Shown: piece by piece, positions 43,396 to 50,977 of the stretch
How positions within the stretch are numbered: the first letter of the stretch is position 1
Layout: the number at the start of each line of letters is the position of its first letter
Assembly: GCF_000382365.1 (NCBI RefSeq)
Contig: NZ_KB908225.1
Span: 75,574 to 139,573 of the forward strand
Origin: Pannonibacter phragmitetus DSM 14782
GTDB lineage: Bacteria; Pseudomonadota; Alphaproteobacteria; Rhizobiales; Stappiaceae
Length of the DNA: 64,000 bases
Reading direction: 5' to 3'
Position numbers and translations under genes: made by a program
The notes under the pieces: generated by a model
What the model saw: the letters and a program-made list of their open reading frames with translations, nothing else
Told to the model about the DNA's origin: nothing
Databases searched by the model: none

Positions 43396-43992
43396 TTAGA
43401 CAATCGCCCCGAACTCCATGCTGACCGGCTCAACCATGCTCAGGAAGGCGTCACAATGGGCGTTCCCGGCCCAGGCGTTGCAGATGTCTTGCGCCCTGGC
43501 CTGCGTGGTGGCGAAAGCGGCATCGATGAAGCTGCCATCCTGCAGGCGGATCAGCCTTTGTCCGAGCCAGCCAGACTGACGGGACAAATGGTCTGCGATC
43601 ATCTTGTCATAAGCCGCGCGCATGGCCTCTTCCGCAACGCCCTGACGCAACCGGAACCGCCCGATCTCGACGCCGGACCCCGGTTGCATCAAGACAAGCC
43701 CATTGGCAGGCGCCACATAGTGACCCATGGCGCCAAGCTCCGTAATCGTCGCCCTGAAGCCGGCAAAGTCCTCCGATGTGCCCACGGCCTCAGCTGCGGC
43801 CTCCGCAGCCTCGGGACTGGTCCAGAGAACAACATCCACCCGATCGGTCTGATCCTTGCCACCGGTGAGCGGCAGCCATCCGCCAAAGCCGGAGAACTGT
43901 GCAACGCGCTGGCGTGCGGCCTCACGCTGCCGGCCGGCCTCGGCCGGATCCCCGGTCTTGTAAGTGACGACTTCGATGCATTGTCTGGTCAT
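43396..43992 (-). CDS. Dimeric alpha/beta-barrel (antibiotic monooxygenase-like) protein, duplicated fold
   Basis: 198 residues that look like two ferredoxin-like alpha/beta modules in tandem: IEVVTYKTGDPAEAGRQREA...VDVVLWTSPEAAEAAAEAVG, then EIGRFRLRQGVAEEAMRAAY...FIDAAFATTQARAQDICNAW. Such folds occur in ABM monooxygenases, EthD-like and stress-responsive proteins. The ATG at 43992 has AGGAG eight bases upstream. It is divergent from a WYL-type regulator across a TGACA-N5-TGTCA palindrome, so it is its probable target. Confidence 0.65.
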   Translation of the reverse strand: MTRQCIEVVTYKTGDPAEAGRQREAARQRVAQFSGFGGWLPLTGGKDQTDRVDVVLWTSPEAAEAAAEAVGTSEDFAGFRATITELGAMGHYVAPANGLVLMQPGSGVEIGRFRLRQGVAEEAMRAAYDKMIADHLSRQSGWLGQRLIRLQDGSFIDAAFATTQARAQDICNAWAGNAHCDAFLSMVEPVSMEFGAIV

Positions 43993-44046
43993 GGGCTTTG
44001 GCTCCTTGCGCCGTGCGGGTTGAAGAAGCCTCTGTCTAACGGCACC

Positions 44047-44069
44047 CCCCTGACACTTTCTGTCAGGGG
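44047..44069. promoter_or_regulatory. Palindromic operator between barrel protein and WYL regulator
   Basis: CCCCTGACA-CTTTC-TGTCAGGGG has perfect 9-base arms. It lies 55 bases before one start codon and 18 before the other, the expected place for the WYL-type regulator to bind. Confidence 0.65.
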
Positions 44070-44087
44070 TATGGTACAAGGTGCAGC

Positions 44088-44765
44088 ATGAAAACTCTCC
44101 GGCTTTTCGCTCTCCTCGATCAGCTGCGCAGCGCACGCCATCCTGTTCCGGCAGAGACGCTGGCACAGAAACTCGGCGTTTCACTGCGCACGATCTATCG
44201 CGACATGGCCAGTCTTCAGGCGATGGGGGCACCAGTCAGGGGCGAGTCCGGTCTCGGCTACCAGCTGGAGAGGGGCTATTTCCTGCCGCCGCTGCAATTT
44301 GACCCCGACGAGATGGAAGCAATCATGCTCGGCCTGCGTCTCGTGATGACGCGGGACTCCGGAGACCTGCGCGATGCTGCCAAGCGGGTCTCGGGCAAGG
44401 TCGCAAATGCCATGGGAGACGAAGGTGGAGAAAGATTCCAGACCCTGCCGCTTCTGGCCGTAACCCGCGAGCGGCCCGGGGACAGTGGTGTAGCGAAGTG
44501 GAGCAGCATTCTGCGGAGGACCATTCGTGAGCGGCGGATCCTGGAGCTTGCCTATCGCGGCCTTGAGGGGCGCAGCAGCCAGCGGCAGGTTCATCCTCTT
44601 GGCCTGACGCTCTTCGATGACGTGTGGCTCCTGACCGCGTGGTGCGAGATGCGGCAAGACTTCCGGAATTTCCGGCTGGACCGGATCAGCGGGATCAGGG
44701 AGACGGGCAACAGCTTCCGCCTGCAGAACGGACGGCGGTTCAAGGACTATCTCGCAAAACTGTGA
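44088..44765 (+). CDS. YafY/DeoR-type HTH regulator with WYL domain
   Basis: 225 residues. N-terminal helix-turn-helix (LFALLDQLRSARHPVPAETL, LGVSLRTIYRDMASLQAMGA), then a WYL sensing domain (ILELAYRGLEGRSSQRQVHP, LTLFDDVWLLTAWCEMRQDF, RLDRISGI). WYL domains bind small ligands or nucleic acid and are common in repressors of stress or defence genes. Its divergent neighbour is the barrel protein; the palindrome between them is its likely site. Confidence 0.85.
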   Translation: MKTLRLFALLDQLRSARHPVPAETLAQKLGVSLRTIYRDMASLQAMGAPVRGESGLGYQLERGYFLPPLQFDPDEMEAIMLGLRLVMTRDSGDLRDAAKRVSGKVANAMGDEGGERFQTLPLLAVTRERPGDSGVAKWSSILRRTIRERRILELAYRGLEGRSSQRQVHPLGLTLFDDVWLLTAWCEMRQDFRNFRLDRISGIRETGNSFRLQNGRRFKDYLAKL

Positions 44766-44768
44766 GCG

Positions 44769-44888
44769 CGGCTGAAGCTGCGCAAGGCCTCCGTCGACTA
44801 TCACGCCCCTTACGTCCCAGCCCTGCCCAGCACCCGCAACACCACCAAGGCCGTGACGGAGCACCGGGACAGGATCGTCAAGGCGTGA
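44769..44888 (+). pseudogene. Decayed duplicate of the UDP-sugar dehydrogenase 3' end
   Basis: The sequence joins two parts of the dehydrogenase 3' end. The first resembles 42526-42600 (GGCTGAAGCTGCGCAAGG, then GTCGACTATCACG and CCTTACGTCCC) and the second resembles 42739-42795 (GTGACGGAGCACCGGGACAG to the same GGCGTGA stop). About 135 bases between them are missing; the junction falls at ACCCGCAA, present at both sites in the parent. Scattered mismatches show it is not very recent. Confidence 0.8.
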
Positions 44889-44895
44889 GGAAGGG

Positions 44896-45471
44896 CTACC
44901 GTATGTTGGCCTTGATCCAGCCCGGCCAGTTTACAAGACCGTGATCAGCGGCGATTTCCATCGCGCCGGGGGGTACACGATCGCAAAACAGAATGACATT
45001 CATGCAGTCCCACCTTGCGCTTGGAACGATGAGGCCATCGAATTCCAGAAAATGCGCAGCTTCGGCAATATCCTGCGAGCGCGGGTATTCGTCACAGGCC
45101 CGGTCATAGGACAACTGCCCGTAACGGGACGTATCAAGGCCAAGACGCTGCAATGCGCCGAGGTCCACCAGTTGCAGTGCGTTATCGAGCTTCACATCCA
45201 GCTCGTGCACCCCGTATTCCACCTTCGACGGAAAGACAGGCTGCCCGCGCCCGAGATGGAAATACATTTCCGCGATCGCCCCATCGCGCTGCTGCGACGT
45301 GTAGAGCACGTCGAAGGTTCCGTCGTCCCACCGGCCGCCGGAGCGTGCACAGTCAACCGGTGACCGTCCCTTGCGGACCACCCGCCATACCGTGCCTTCG
45401 AACTGCACAGGCGGAAGCGCTTCGATCGCATCGATGAGTGCACTGTCCCTGCTTCTGCGCGTGTGAGCCAT
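44896..45471 (-). CDS. RES-domain toxin
   Basis: 191 residues. The RES family is recognisable from FEGTVWRVVRKGRSPVDCAR, GGRWDDGTFDVLYTSQQRDG, AIAEMYFHLGRG and the late LIVPSARWDCMNVILF. Characterised RES toxins break down cellular NAD and are neutralised by Xre/MbcA/ParS antitoxins. The cognate antitoxin gene lies 106 bases upstream on the same strand. The conserved Arg, Glu and Ser positions all appear present, so the toxin is probably functional. Confidence 0.82.
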   Translation of the reverse strand: MAHTRRSRDSALIDAIEALPPVQFEGTVWRVVRKGRSPVDCARSGGRWDDGTFDVLYTSQQRDGAIAEMYFHLGRGQPVFPSKVEYGVHELDVKLDNALQLVDLGALQRLGLDTSRYGQLSYDRACDEYPRSQDIAEAAHFLEFDGLIVPSARWDCMNVILFCDRVPPGAMEIAADHGLVNWPGWIKANIR

Positions 45472-45577
45472 GCTTTATACCAAGGCTTTCGATGTTGACG
45501 CATCACGCCTTGAAAAGGCTCACGCGCCGCATGGGCTTGACCAGCTCCCGACGAAGCAAGCTCATCGGGAGCTGGTA

Positions 45578-45922
45578 TTACAGGAACACCTCGTTATCCA
45601 GCCGGTCGATGACCTTCAGCACTTCGATGGCACGGTCCTGATGGATAAGGTCAATCGCCCGCTCGCCATTCAACTGGGCATGGCGGGCATAGAGCCAGGT
45701 CCGGATTTCATCAGCCGAGTAATAGTCCGTCAGACGGGTCACGATATAGTGCAGATCGGAGAGTATCAGCTCGTTGCGCGGCTGCGGCTTGATATCACCG
45801 GCGCGCCAGCGTGAGACGGTGGCTTTCGACACGTCCATGATATTGGCAATGTCGGTCCCCTTCAGGCCACCGGCTTCGCCAATTTCATTCAGAAATCTTG
45901 GTACTGCTCCCTGCATGATCAT
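45578..45922 (-). CDS. Xre/MbcA/ParS-type antitoxin
   Basis: 114 residues. A Cro/Xre-like helix-turn-helix (LKGTDIANIMDVSKATVSRW) is followed by the C-terminal toxin-binding domain of this family (IRTWLYARHAQLNGERAIDL, AIEVLKVIDRLDNEVFL). It should bind and inhibit the RES toxin encoded next and repress the shared promoter. The ATG at 45916 (Met3) is an equally possible start. Confidence 0.82.
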   Translation of the reverse strand: MIMQGAVPRFLNEIGEAGGLKGTDIANIMDVSKATVSRWRAGDIKPQPRNELILSDLHYIVTRLTDYYSADEIRTWLYARHAQLNGERAIDLIHQDRAIEVLKVIDRLDNEVFL

Positions 45923-46590
45923 TATCGCATCTGCTGAATTTTACCGGAATAACCTGAAAATTGTGGACCGGACTTGCGGCACCGCAGAAGGCGGTGACGT
46001 TGTCTCCGGTCAAGGCCATGTTCCAGATCGGTTTCACAGAATAGAAATATGAAACCCTAATGATAAAGTCAATGAGCTGTTCGCTGATGCCGTGGGGCTT
46101 TGCCGCACGGATCATGGTTCAGATTGAACGGCACATGGAGTGGCGCAGCTTCGGCAGCCGCCGTGCCTGACGGACAGAGCCGGATAACGTGCTCACCGGT
46201 TGCACGCCAGCAAGAGAACTTCTTCGCCCTCTTTCGCCCGCTTTTAGGGCGGCCATTCCACAACCCGTCGCTGTACGCCATCTTGATGTCGCGTTTTGGA
46301 TATCAGTCTCTCCGTGCGGGTGATCTGCTTCAGGTCTGCGTCTCTCATGCGGACTGGAGATCCCGCATGTCACGAGCTCAGCGCCGCCCGGCAAGCGGTG
46401 TGCATGAAAGCCGTCAGTTGCGGACATCCCGGGAGGAGGCCTTCAGCTGCAATGCCGTCCAGAGCCCGTTCATGACCTTCCGGCTGTGCCGGCAGGCAGG
46501 GAATGGCCGCTGGACTGTCACACAGGGCGCAAATGCCTGACAGCAGGCAGAGGAGCGGGCGGCCCCGCATCACAAGGAGGAGGAGAGACT
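45923..46590. other. 668-base stretch without a supported gene
   Basis: No frame in this stretch shows a family pattern, a good ribosome-binding site or the codon bias of its neighbours. Its base composition is lower in GC than the flanks, which would fit decayed foreign DNA beside the RES/Xre pair. The AAGGAGGAGGAG at its right end is the ribosome-binding site of the next gene. Confidence 0.45.
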
Positions 46591-47781
46591 ATGAGCAAGA
46601 ACAGAGGTGTGGTCTACATGCGGCCGGGCAAGGTGGAGGTTCGTGACATCGACGATCCGAAGCTGGAAGCCCCGGATGGGCGCCGGATCGAGCACGGTGT
46701 CATCCTCAAGGTCATTTCCACCAACATCTGCGGCTCCGACCAGCACATGGTCCGCGGCCGGACAACCGCCATGCCGGGGCTGGTGCTGGGCCACGAAATC
46801 ACCGGTCAGGTCATCGAAAAGGGCATCGACGTGGAGATGCTCGACATTGGTGACATCGTGTCCGTGCCGTTCAATGTCGCCTGCGGGCGCTGCCGCTGCT
46901 GCAAGTCGCAGGACACCGGCGTCTGCCTGACCGTCAACCCCTCGCGCGCAGGCGGTGCCTATGGCTATGTCGACATGGGCGGCTGGATCGGCGGACAGGC
47001 GCGCTATGTCACTGTGCCTTATGCCGATTTCAACCTGCTGAAGTTCCCGGACCGCGACCAGGCCATGGCGAAGATCCGCGATCTGACCATGCTGTCCGAC
47101 ATTCTGCCGACCGGCTTCCATGGCGCGGTGCGCGCAGGCGCCGGTGTGGGCTCGACGGTCTACGTGGCCGGTGCCGGTCCGGTCGGCCTTGCTGCAGCCG
47201 CCTCCGCCCGCATTCTCGGCGCAGCCGTGGTGATGATCGGTGACTTCAACAAGGACCGTCTGGCCCATGCGGCCAGGATGGGCTTTGAACCCATCGACCT
47301 GTCCGCCAGCGACCGGCTGGGCGACATGATCGCCCAGGTGATCGGCACCAACGAGGTGGACAGCGCCATTGATGCCGTCGGCTTCGAGGCCAGAGGCCAC
47401 GCAGGCGGCGAGCAGCCCGCCATCGTGCTCAACCAGATGATGGAGATCACCCGGGCGGCCGGTTCCATCGGCATTCCGGGGCTTTATGTGACGGAAGATC
47501 CGGGCGCGGTGGATGAAGCGGCAAAGCAGGGCAGCCTTTCCCTGCGCTTCGGGCTCGGCTGGGCAAAGGCGCAGTCCTTCCACACGGGCCAGACGCCGGT
47601 GCTGAAGTATAACCGCCAGCTGATGCAGGCCATTCTCCATGACCGGCTGCCGATTGCCGATATCGTGAATGCCAAGATCATTCCGCTGGATGAGGCCGTA
47701 CAGGGCTATGAGACCTTCGATCAGGGTGCGGCAACCAAGTTCGTGCTGGACCCGCATGGCGACCTGCTGAAGGCCGCCTGA
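46591..47781 (+). CDS. fdhA: Zinc-dependent alcohol dehydrogenase, glutathione-independent formaldehyde dehydrogenase type
   Basis: 396 residues. Catalytic zinc ligands are in NICGSDQH (Cys47) and GHE (His68); structural-zinc cysteines lie in CGRCRCCKSQDTGVC (98-112). The NAD-binding strand is VYVAGAGPVGLAAAASA. The long insert after the zinc loop (GGAYGYVDMGGWIGGQARYV) and FNLLKFPDRDQAM are typical of Pseudomonas-type formaldehyde dehydrogenase (dismutating, tightly NAD-bound). The likely role is formaldehyde detoxification. A strong ribosome-binding site (AAGGAGGAGGAG) precedes the ATG. Confidence 0.88.
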   Translation: MSKNRGVVYMRPGKVEVRDIDDPKLEAPDGRRIEHGVILKVISTNICGSDQHMVRGRTTAMPGLVLGHEITGQVIEKGIDVEMLDIGDIVSVPFNVACGRCRCCKSQDTGVCLTVNPSRAGGAYGYVDMGGWIGGQARYVTVPYADFNLLKFPDRDQAMAKIRDLTMLSDILPTGFHGAVRAGAGVGSTVYVAGAGPVGLAAAASARILGAAVVMIGDFNKDRLAHAARMGFEPIDLSASDRLGDMIAQVIGTNEVDSAIDAVGFEARGHAGGEQPAIVLNQMMEITRAAGSIGIPGLYVTEDPGAVDEAAKQGSLSLRFGLGWAKAQSFHTGQTPVLKYNRQLMQAILHDRLPIADIVNAKIIPLDEAVQGYETFDQGAATKFVLDPHGDLLKAA

Positions 47782-48002
47782 ACAAAGCCTGAAGAAAAAG
47801 CCCCATCCGGCCATCCATGATGGCCTGAGCCATGACAGCGGCGTACCGGAAAAACACCTCCGGTGCGCCGCAAGCTTTTGCGCCTTTCTGCCGCCCGCGA
47901 GCCCCGGCAGGCTTGTGACGTTGCATCCCGTGCTGATTTGCCATCAGAGCAAATTGGAAGGCTTCTAATTCTGCGGGATTGACCCGGACCGCCCCATCGA
48001 AA

Positions 48003-48023
48003 ATATGACGTCAAAGTTCATAT
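48003..48023. promoter_or_regulatory. Candidate iron-responsive operator of the TonB receptor
   Basis: ATATGA-CGTCAAAGT-TCATAT is a palindrome with perfect 6-base arms and the exact form TGA-N9-TCA, 14 bases before the receptor start. It resembles the rhizobial iron-responsive (RirA-type) motif and the site at 34784-34814. Confidence 0.6.
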
Positions 48024-48036
48024 ATTGGGGTGAAGC

Positions 48037-50277
48037 ATGCGTATGATCAAAAAGGGCGCCTTCGGGCGGACGGCACCGGCAGCCGGGGCAGAAGGGCTGA
48101 AGTTCCAGCTGCTGCGGGCAAGTGCGCTGGGTCTGGTGCTGATGCAGGCACCTTCCGCGCTGGCGCAGGAAGCCGCAGACACCACCTCTCTCGACAAGAT
48201 CGTCCTCTCGGCCGAAGAGCAGCTGAAGCAGGCGCCGGGCGTTTCCGTGATCAGCGCCAGCGATCTGCAGCGCACGCCGGTTGCCAATGACGTCTCGGAA
48301 ATCCTGCGCAAGATGCCGGGCGCAAACCTGACCGGCACCACCTCCTCCGGCCAGCGCGGCAACCAGCGCCAGATCGAGCTGCGCGGCATGGGCCCGGAAA
48401 ACACGCTGATCCTGATCGATGGCAAGCCGGTTCTGTCGCGCAATTCCGTGCGCATGGGCCGTGCGGGCGAGCGCGACACGCGCGGCGACACCAACTGGGT
48501 GCCGGCCGAGATGATCGAACGCATCGAGGTGATCCGCGGGCCCGCAGCTGCGCGCTATGGCTCGGGCGCGGCAGGCGGCGTGGTGAACATCATCACCAAG
48601 CGGCCGGAAGAGATGAGCGGCTCCGTCACCACCTATTTCGCCCTGCCGCAGCATTCCGAAGAGGGCAGCACGGCACGCACCAATGTGACCGTGGGCGGCC
48701 CGATCCTCGACTGGCTCTCCTTCCGCCTCAATGCCGGCTATGCCCGCACCGAGCCGGATGATGCGAACATCAATGCGAACGCCACGATCCCCGGCGGCAG
48801 CGTGGCCGCAGGGCGTGAAGGGGTGATCAACAAGGACGTGCGGGGCCTTTTGTCCTTCACCCCGCGTGACGATCACCGCTTCGATCTGGAAGGCTCCTAC
48901 AGCCGGCAGGGCAATCTCTTTGCCGGAGACAGCCAGCTTGGCACCATCACGCCTGCGGTCCGCGACAGCCTGTTCGGCACCGAGACCAATTCGATGACCC
49001 GCCGCAGCCTGTCGCTGACCCATTTCGGCGATTATGACTTCGGCAAGTCCAGCAGCTATGTCCAGTGGGAGCGCACGCTCAACCGGCGCCTGTCGGAGGG
49101 GCTGGCAGGCGGGCCGGAAGGCTCGATCCAGGCCAATTCCACCTGGGGCACGATCACCCTCGACAATGTCACCGCCAAAAGCGAGTGGAACATTCCGCTG
49201 AACCTTGGCTTCGAGCAGATGCTGACGGCCGGTGCCGAATTCCGCGGCGAGTGGATGGACGATCCGGTTTCGATCCTGCAGGGGCTGAACGGCGCAAGAG
49301 TTCCCGGCACGGTGTCCGATCCGGCGCTGCGTGACCCGAATGTCAGCGCGCAGATGTTCGGCCTGATGCTGGAAGACAACATCGAAATCACGGAAGACTG
49401 GACCCTGACGCCCGGCATCCGCTTCGATCATCACAGCTCCTTCGGCGGCAACTGGAGCCCCAGCCTCAACACCACCTACATGCTGACGCAGAACATCTCC
49501 CTGAAGGCCGGTATCGCCCGCGCCTTCAAGGCGCCGAACCTCTATCAGCTGAACCCGAACTACGTGTATTTCACCCGTGGCAACGGCTGCCCCATCGACT
49601 TCCCCAACCTTGGCAACGGCTGCTTTGTGGCCGGCAATCCGGACCTGAACCCGGAAATCGCCATCAACAAGGAAATCGGCATCAACTACAATGATGACAA
49701 CGGCTGGAATGCCGGCATCACCTATTTCCACAATGACTACAAGGACCGCATCGCCTCCGGCATCGTGCCGGAAGGCCGCTCGGGCACGGCACAGTATTTC
49801 CGCTGGTACAATGTGCCCGAAGCCGTGGTGCAGGGGCTTGAAGGCAACCTCGCCGTGCCGGTGATGGAGGGCCTGACCTGGAGCACCAACGCCACCTACA
49901 TGATCGAGTCCAAGGACAAGCGGAACAACCAGCCCCTGTCGCTCATCCCGGAATACACGATCAACACCTCGCTGGACTGGGCCGCGACGGAAAAGCTGAC
50001 GCTGATCCTCTCCGCCACCCACTATGGCAAGACGGAGTCCCCGACGCTGACCGCCACCACCGGCGGCGCGGTGACCAACCCGGAAGCGCGCGGCGCCTAC
50101 ACGCTGGTCAACGCCGGCATGAAATATGATCTCAACGACCACTTCCGCATGAACGCCGGCGTGAACAACATCTTCGACAAGCGCCAGTTCCGCGAAGGCA
50201 ACAGCAACAGTGCCGGTGCCAACACCTACAACGAGCCCGGCCGCACCTTCTACCTGTCGCTCTCCGCCACATTCTGA
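48037..50277 (+). CDS. TonB-dependent siderophore receptor (FepA/PfeA-like)
   Basis: 746 residues: signal peptide (LLRASALGLVLMQAPSALAQ), a TonB-box-like segment soon after it (LDKIVLSAEEQ), a plug domain (SEILRKMPGANLTGTTSSGQ, RQIELRGMGPENTLILIDGK, IEVIRGPAAARYGSGAAGGV) and a 22-strand-type barrel ending in FYLSLSATF. NTTYMLTQNISLKAGIARAF and KAPNLYQLNPNYVYFTRGNG resemble the enterobactin receptor group. It would import a ferric catecholate across the outer membrane, and may feed the ABC importer at 31-34.7 kb. Confidence 0.9.
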   Translation: MRMIKKGAFGRTAPAAGAEGLKFQLLRASALGLVLMQAPSALAQEAADTTSLDKIVLSAEEQLKQAPGVSVISASDLQRTPVANDVSEILRKMPGANLTGTTSSGQRGNQRQIELRGMGPENTLILIDGKPVLSRNSVRMGRAGERDTRGDTNWVPAEMIERIEVIRGPAAARYGSGAAGGVVNIITKRPEEMSGSVTTYFALPQHSEEGSTARTNVTVGGPILDWLSFRLNAGYARTEPDDANINANATIPGGSVAAGREGVINKDVRGLLSFTPRDDHRFDLEGSYSRQGNLFAGDSQLGTITPAVRDSLFGTETNSMTRRSLSLTHFGDYDFGKSSSYVQWERTLNRRLSEGLAGGPEGSIQANSTWGTITLDNVTAKSEWNIPLNLGFEQMLTAGAEFRGEWMDDPVSILQGLNGARVPGTVSDPALRDPNVSAQMFGLMLEDNIEITEDWTLTPGIRFDHHSSFGGNWSPSLNTTYMLTQNISLKAGIARAFKAPNLYQLNPNYVYFTRGNGCPIDFPNLGNGCFVAGNPDLNPEIAINKEIGINYNDDNGWNAGITYFHNDYKDRIASGIVPEGRSGTAQYFRWYNVPEAVVQGLEGNLAVPVMEGLTWSTNATYMIESKDKRNNQPLSLIPEYTINTSLDWAATEKLTLILSATHYGKTESPTLTATTGGAVTNPEARGAYTLVNAGMKYDLNDHFRMNAGVNNIFDKRQFREGNSNSAGANTYNEPGRTFYLSLSATF

Positions 50278-50306
50278 GGCTGAGCGCAAACAACCGGCAC
50301 GATCAG

Positions 50307-50338
50307 ACGGCAGGCCTCACCACGGGCCTGCCGTTTTT
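50307..50338 (+). terminator. Rho-independent terminator of the TonB receptor gene
   Basis: ACGGCAGGCC pairs with GGCCTGCCGT around a TCACCACG loop and is followed by a T-run. It lies 30 bases after the receptor stop. Confidence 0.8.
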
Positions 50339-50754
50339 GCATATGCCTCGCAGTCCACGGGGTCTTGCGATGCAAGGGCCACACCCTGTTCAGTCCGGAT
50401 TCCTGCCGTCCGCCACACACCGCGCCGCCCCGGCCTCCGGGCCGGGGCCTGTTAGGGACGCAGTGCAGCTTTGCCTCCAGGGCAAAGACCGTGCAGGCAT
50501 CCTTACGGTTGGAAAGGCGGTGCCATCCTTACAGGTCCCGGCTCGGGGGCCGGGACGGTGCGGTGGGAAGGGCAGTGCCCCGAGCAAACCCCTTCTCCGC
50601 ATCACGACCGCCTGTCTGCAACGACTGCAAGGCAGCCTGAGCACGGGCCTGCCGTTTTTGCATCGTCGTGCCTTCACAGATCAATTCCCGCCCGAGGCTG
50701 GCAAGTCCGGAAGGTTTCAGTTCAGCGCTGCATACGCACACATGCGGGGCCGCT
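50339..50754. other. Hairpin-rich gap with a duplicated terminator half
   Basis: No gene is supported. The stretch holds a 22-base direct repeat of the terminator right half (CACGGGCCTGCCGTTTTTGC at 50321 and again at 50641), and hairpins such as GTCCCGGC/GCCGGGAC near 50536-50557 and CTTTGCC/GGCAAAG near 50469-50487. It follows the orphan antitoxin gene on the minus strand. Confidence 0.5.
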
Positions 50755-50949
50755 TCACTTTTCTTCTGCTTCGCCGATCACCGCATAGAGCTCAGCCATG
50801 GCCTGCTCATGCGGGACGACGCGGCCAGCGGCTGCATCGCCGATACTCTGCTTGATGCCATCGATGATCTTAATCTCGCGCTCAGCAGAGACGGCATCTG
50901 TATCGGCTTGTGTACGAGCGAACATACCGTTCTCCAATTTCTCAGACAT
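50755..50949 (-). CDS. Small antitoxin-like protein downstream of repC, no partner
   Basis: 64 residues. The C-terminal DAAAGRVVPHEQAMAELYAV resembles the AGR-x-x-PHE-x-x-x-x-x-L end of many small addiction-module antitoxins. The gene starts 28 bases after the repC stop on the same strand and is probably co-transcribed with repABC. A GTG overlaps its stop codon as GTGA, where a toxin gene could begin, but that frame closes after 13 codons. Unlike the parD and hicB loci, no repeat abuts it, but the following 400 bases are hairpin-rich and without a gene. Confidence 0.55.
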   Translation of the reverse strand: MSEKLENGMFARTQADTDAVSAEREIKIIDGIKQSIGDAAAGRVVPHEQAMAELYAVIGEAEEK

Positions 50950-50977
50950 TGCCCCTTCGGCACCTGACGAACGCGCA

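Noticed and set aside
46069-46540. Short open frames on both strands before the formaldehyde dehydrogenase gene, considered as transposase remnants
   Set aside because: No transposase motif, inverted ends or target duplication could be found, and the translations match nothing I know.
47965-50289. A minus-strand open frame of 774 codons opposite the TonB receptor
   Set aside because: The plus strand encodes a receptor with signal peptide, plug and barrel. The antisense translation is Arg/Gly/His-rich and shows no domain.
50715-50740. GTTCAGCGCTGCATAC considered as a parS site of the repABC system
   Set aside because: It agrees with the GTTNNCNGCNGNNAAC pattern at only eight of ten fixed positions and is not palindromic. 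No convincing parS was found by eye in the window.
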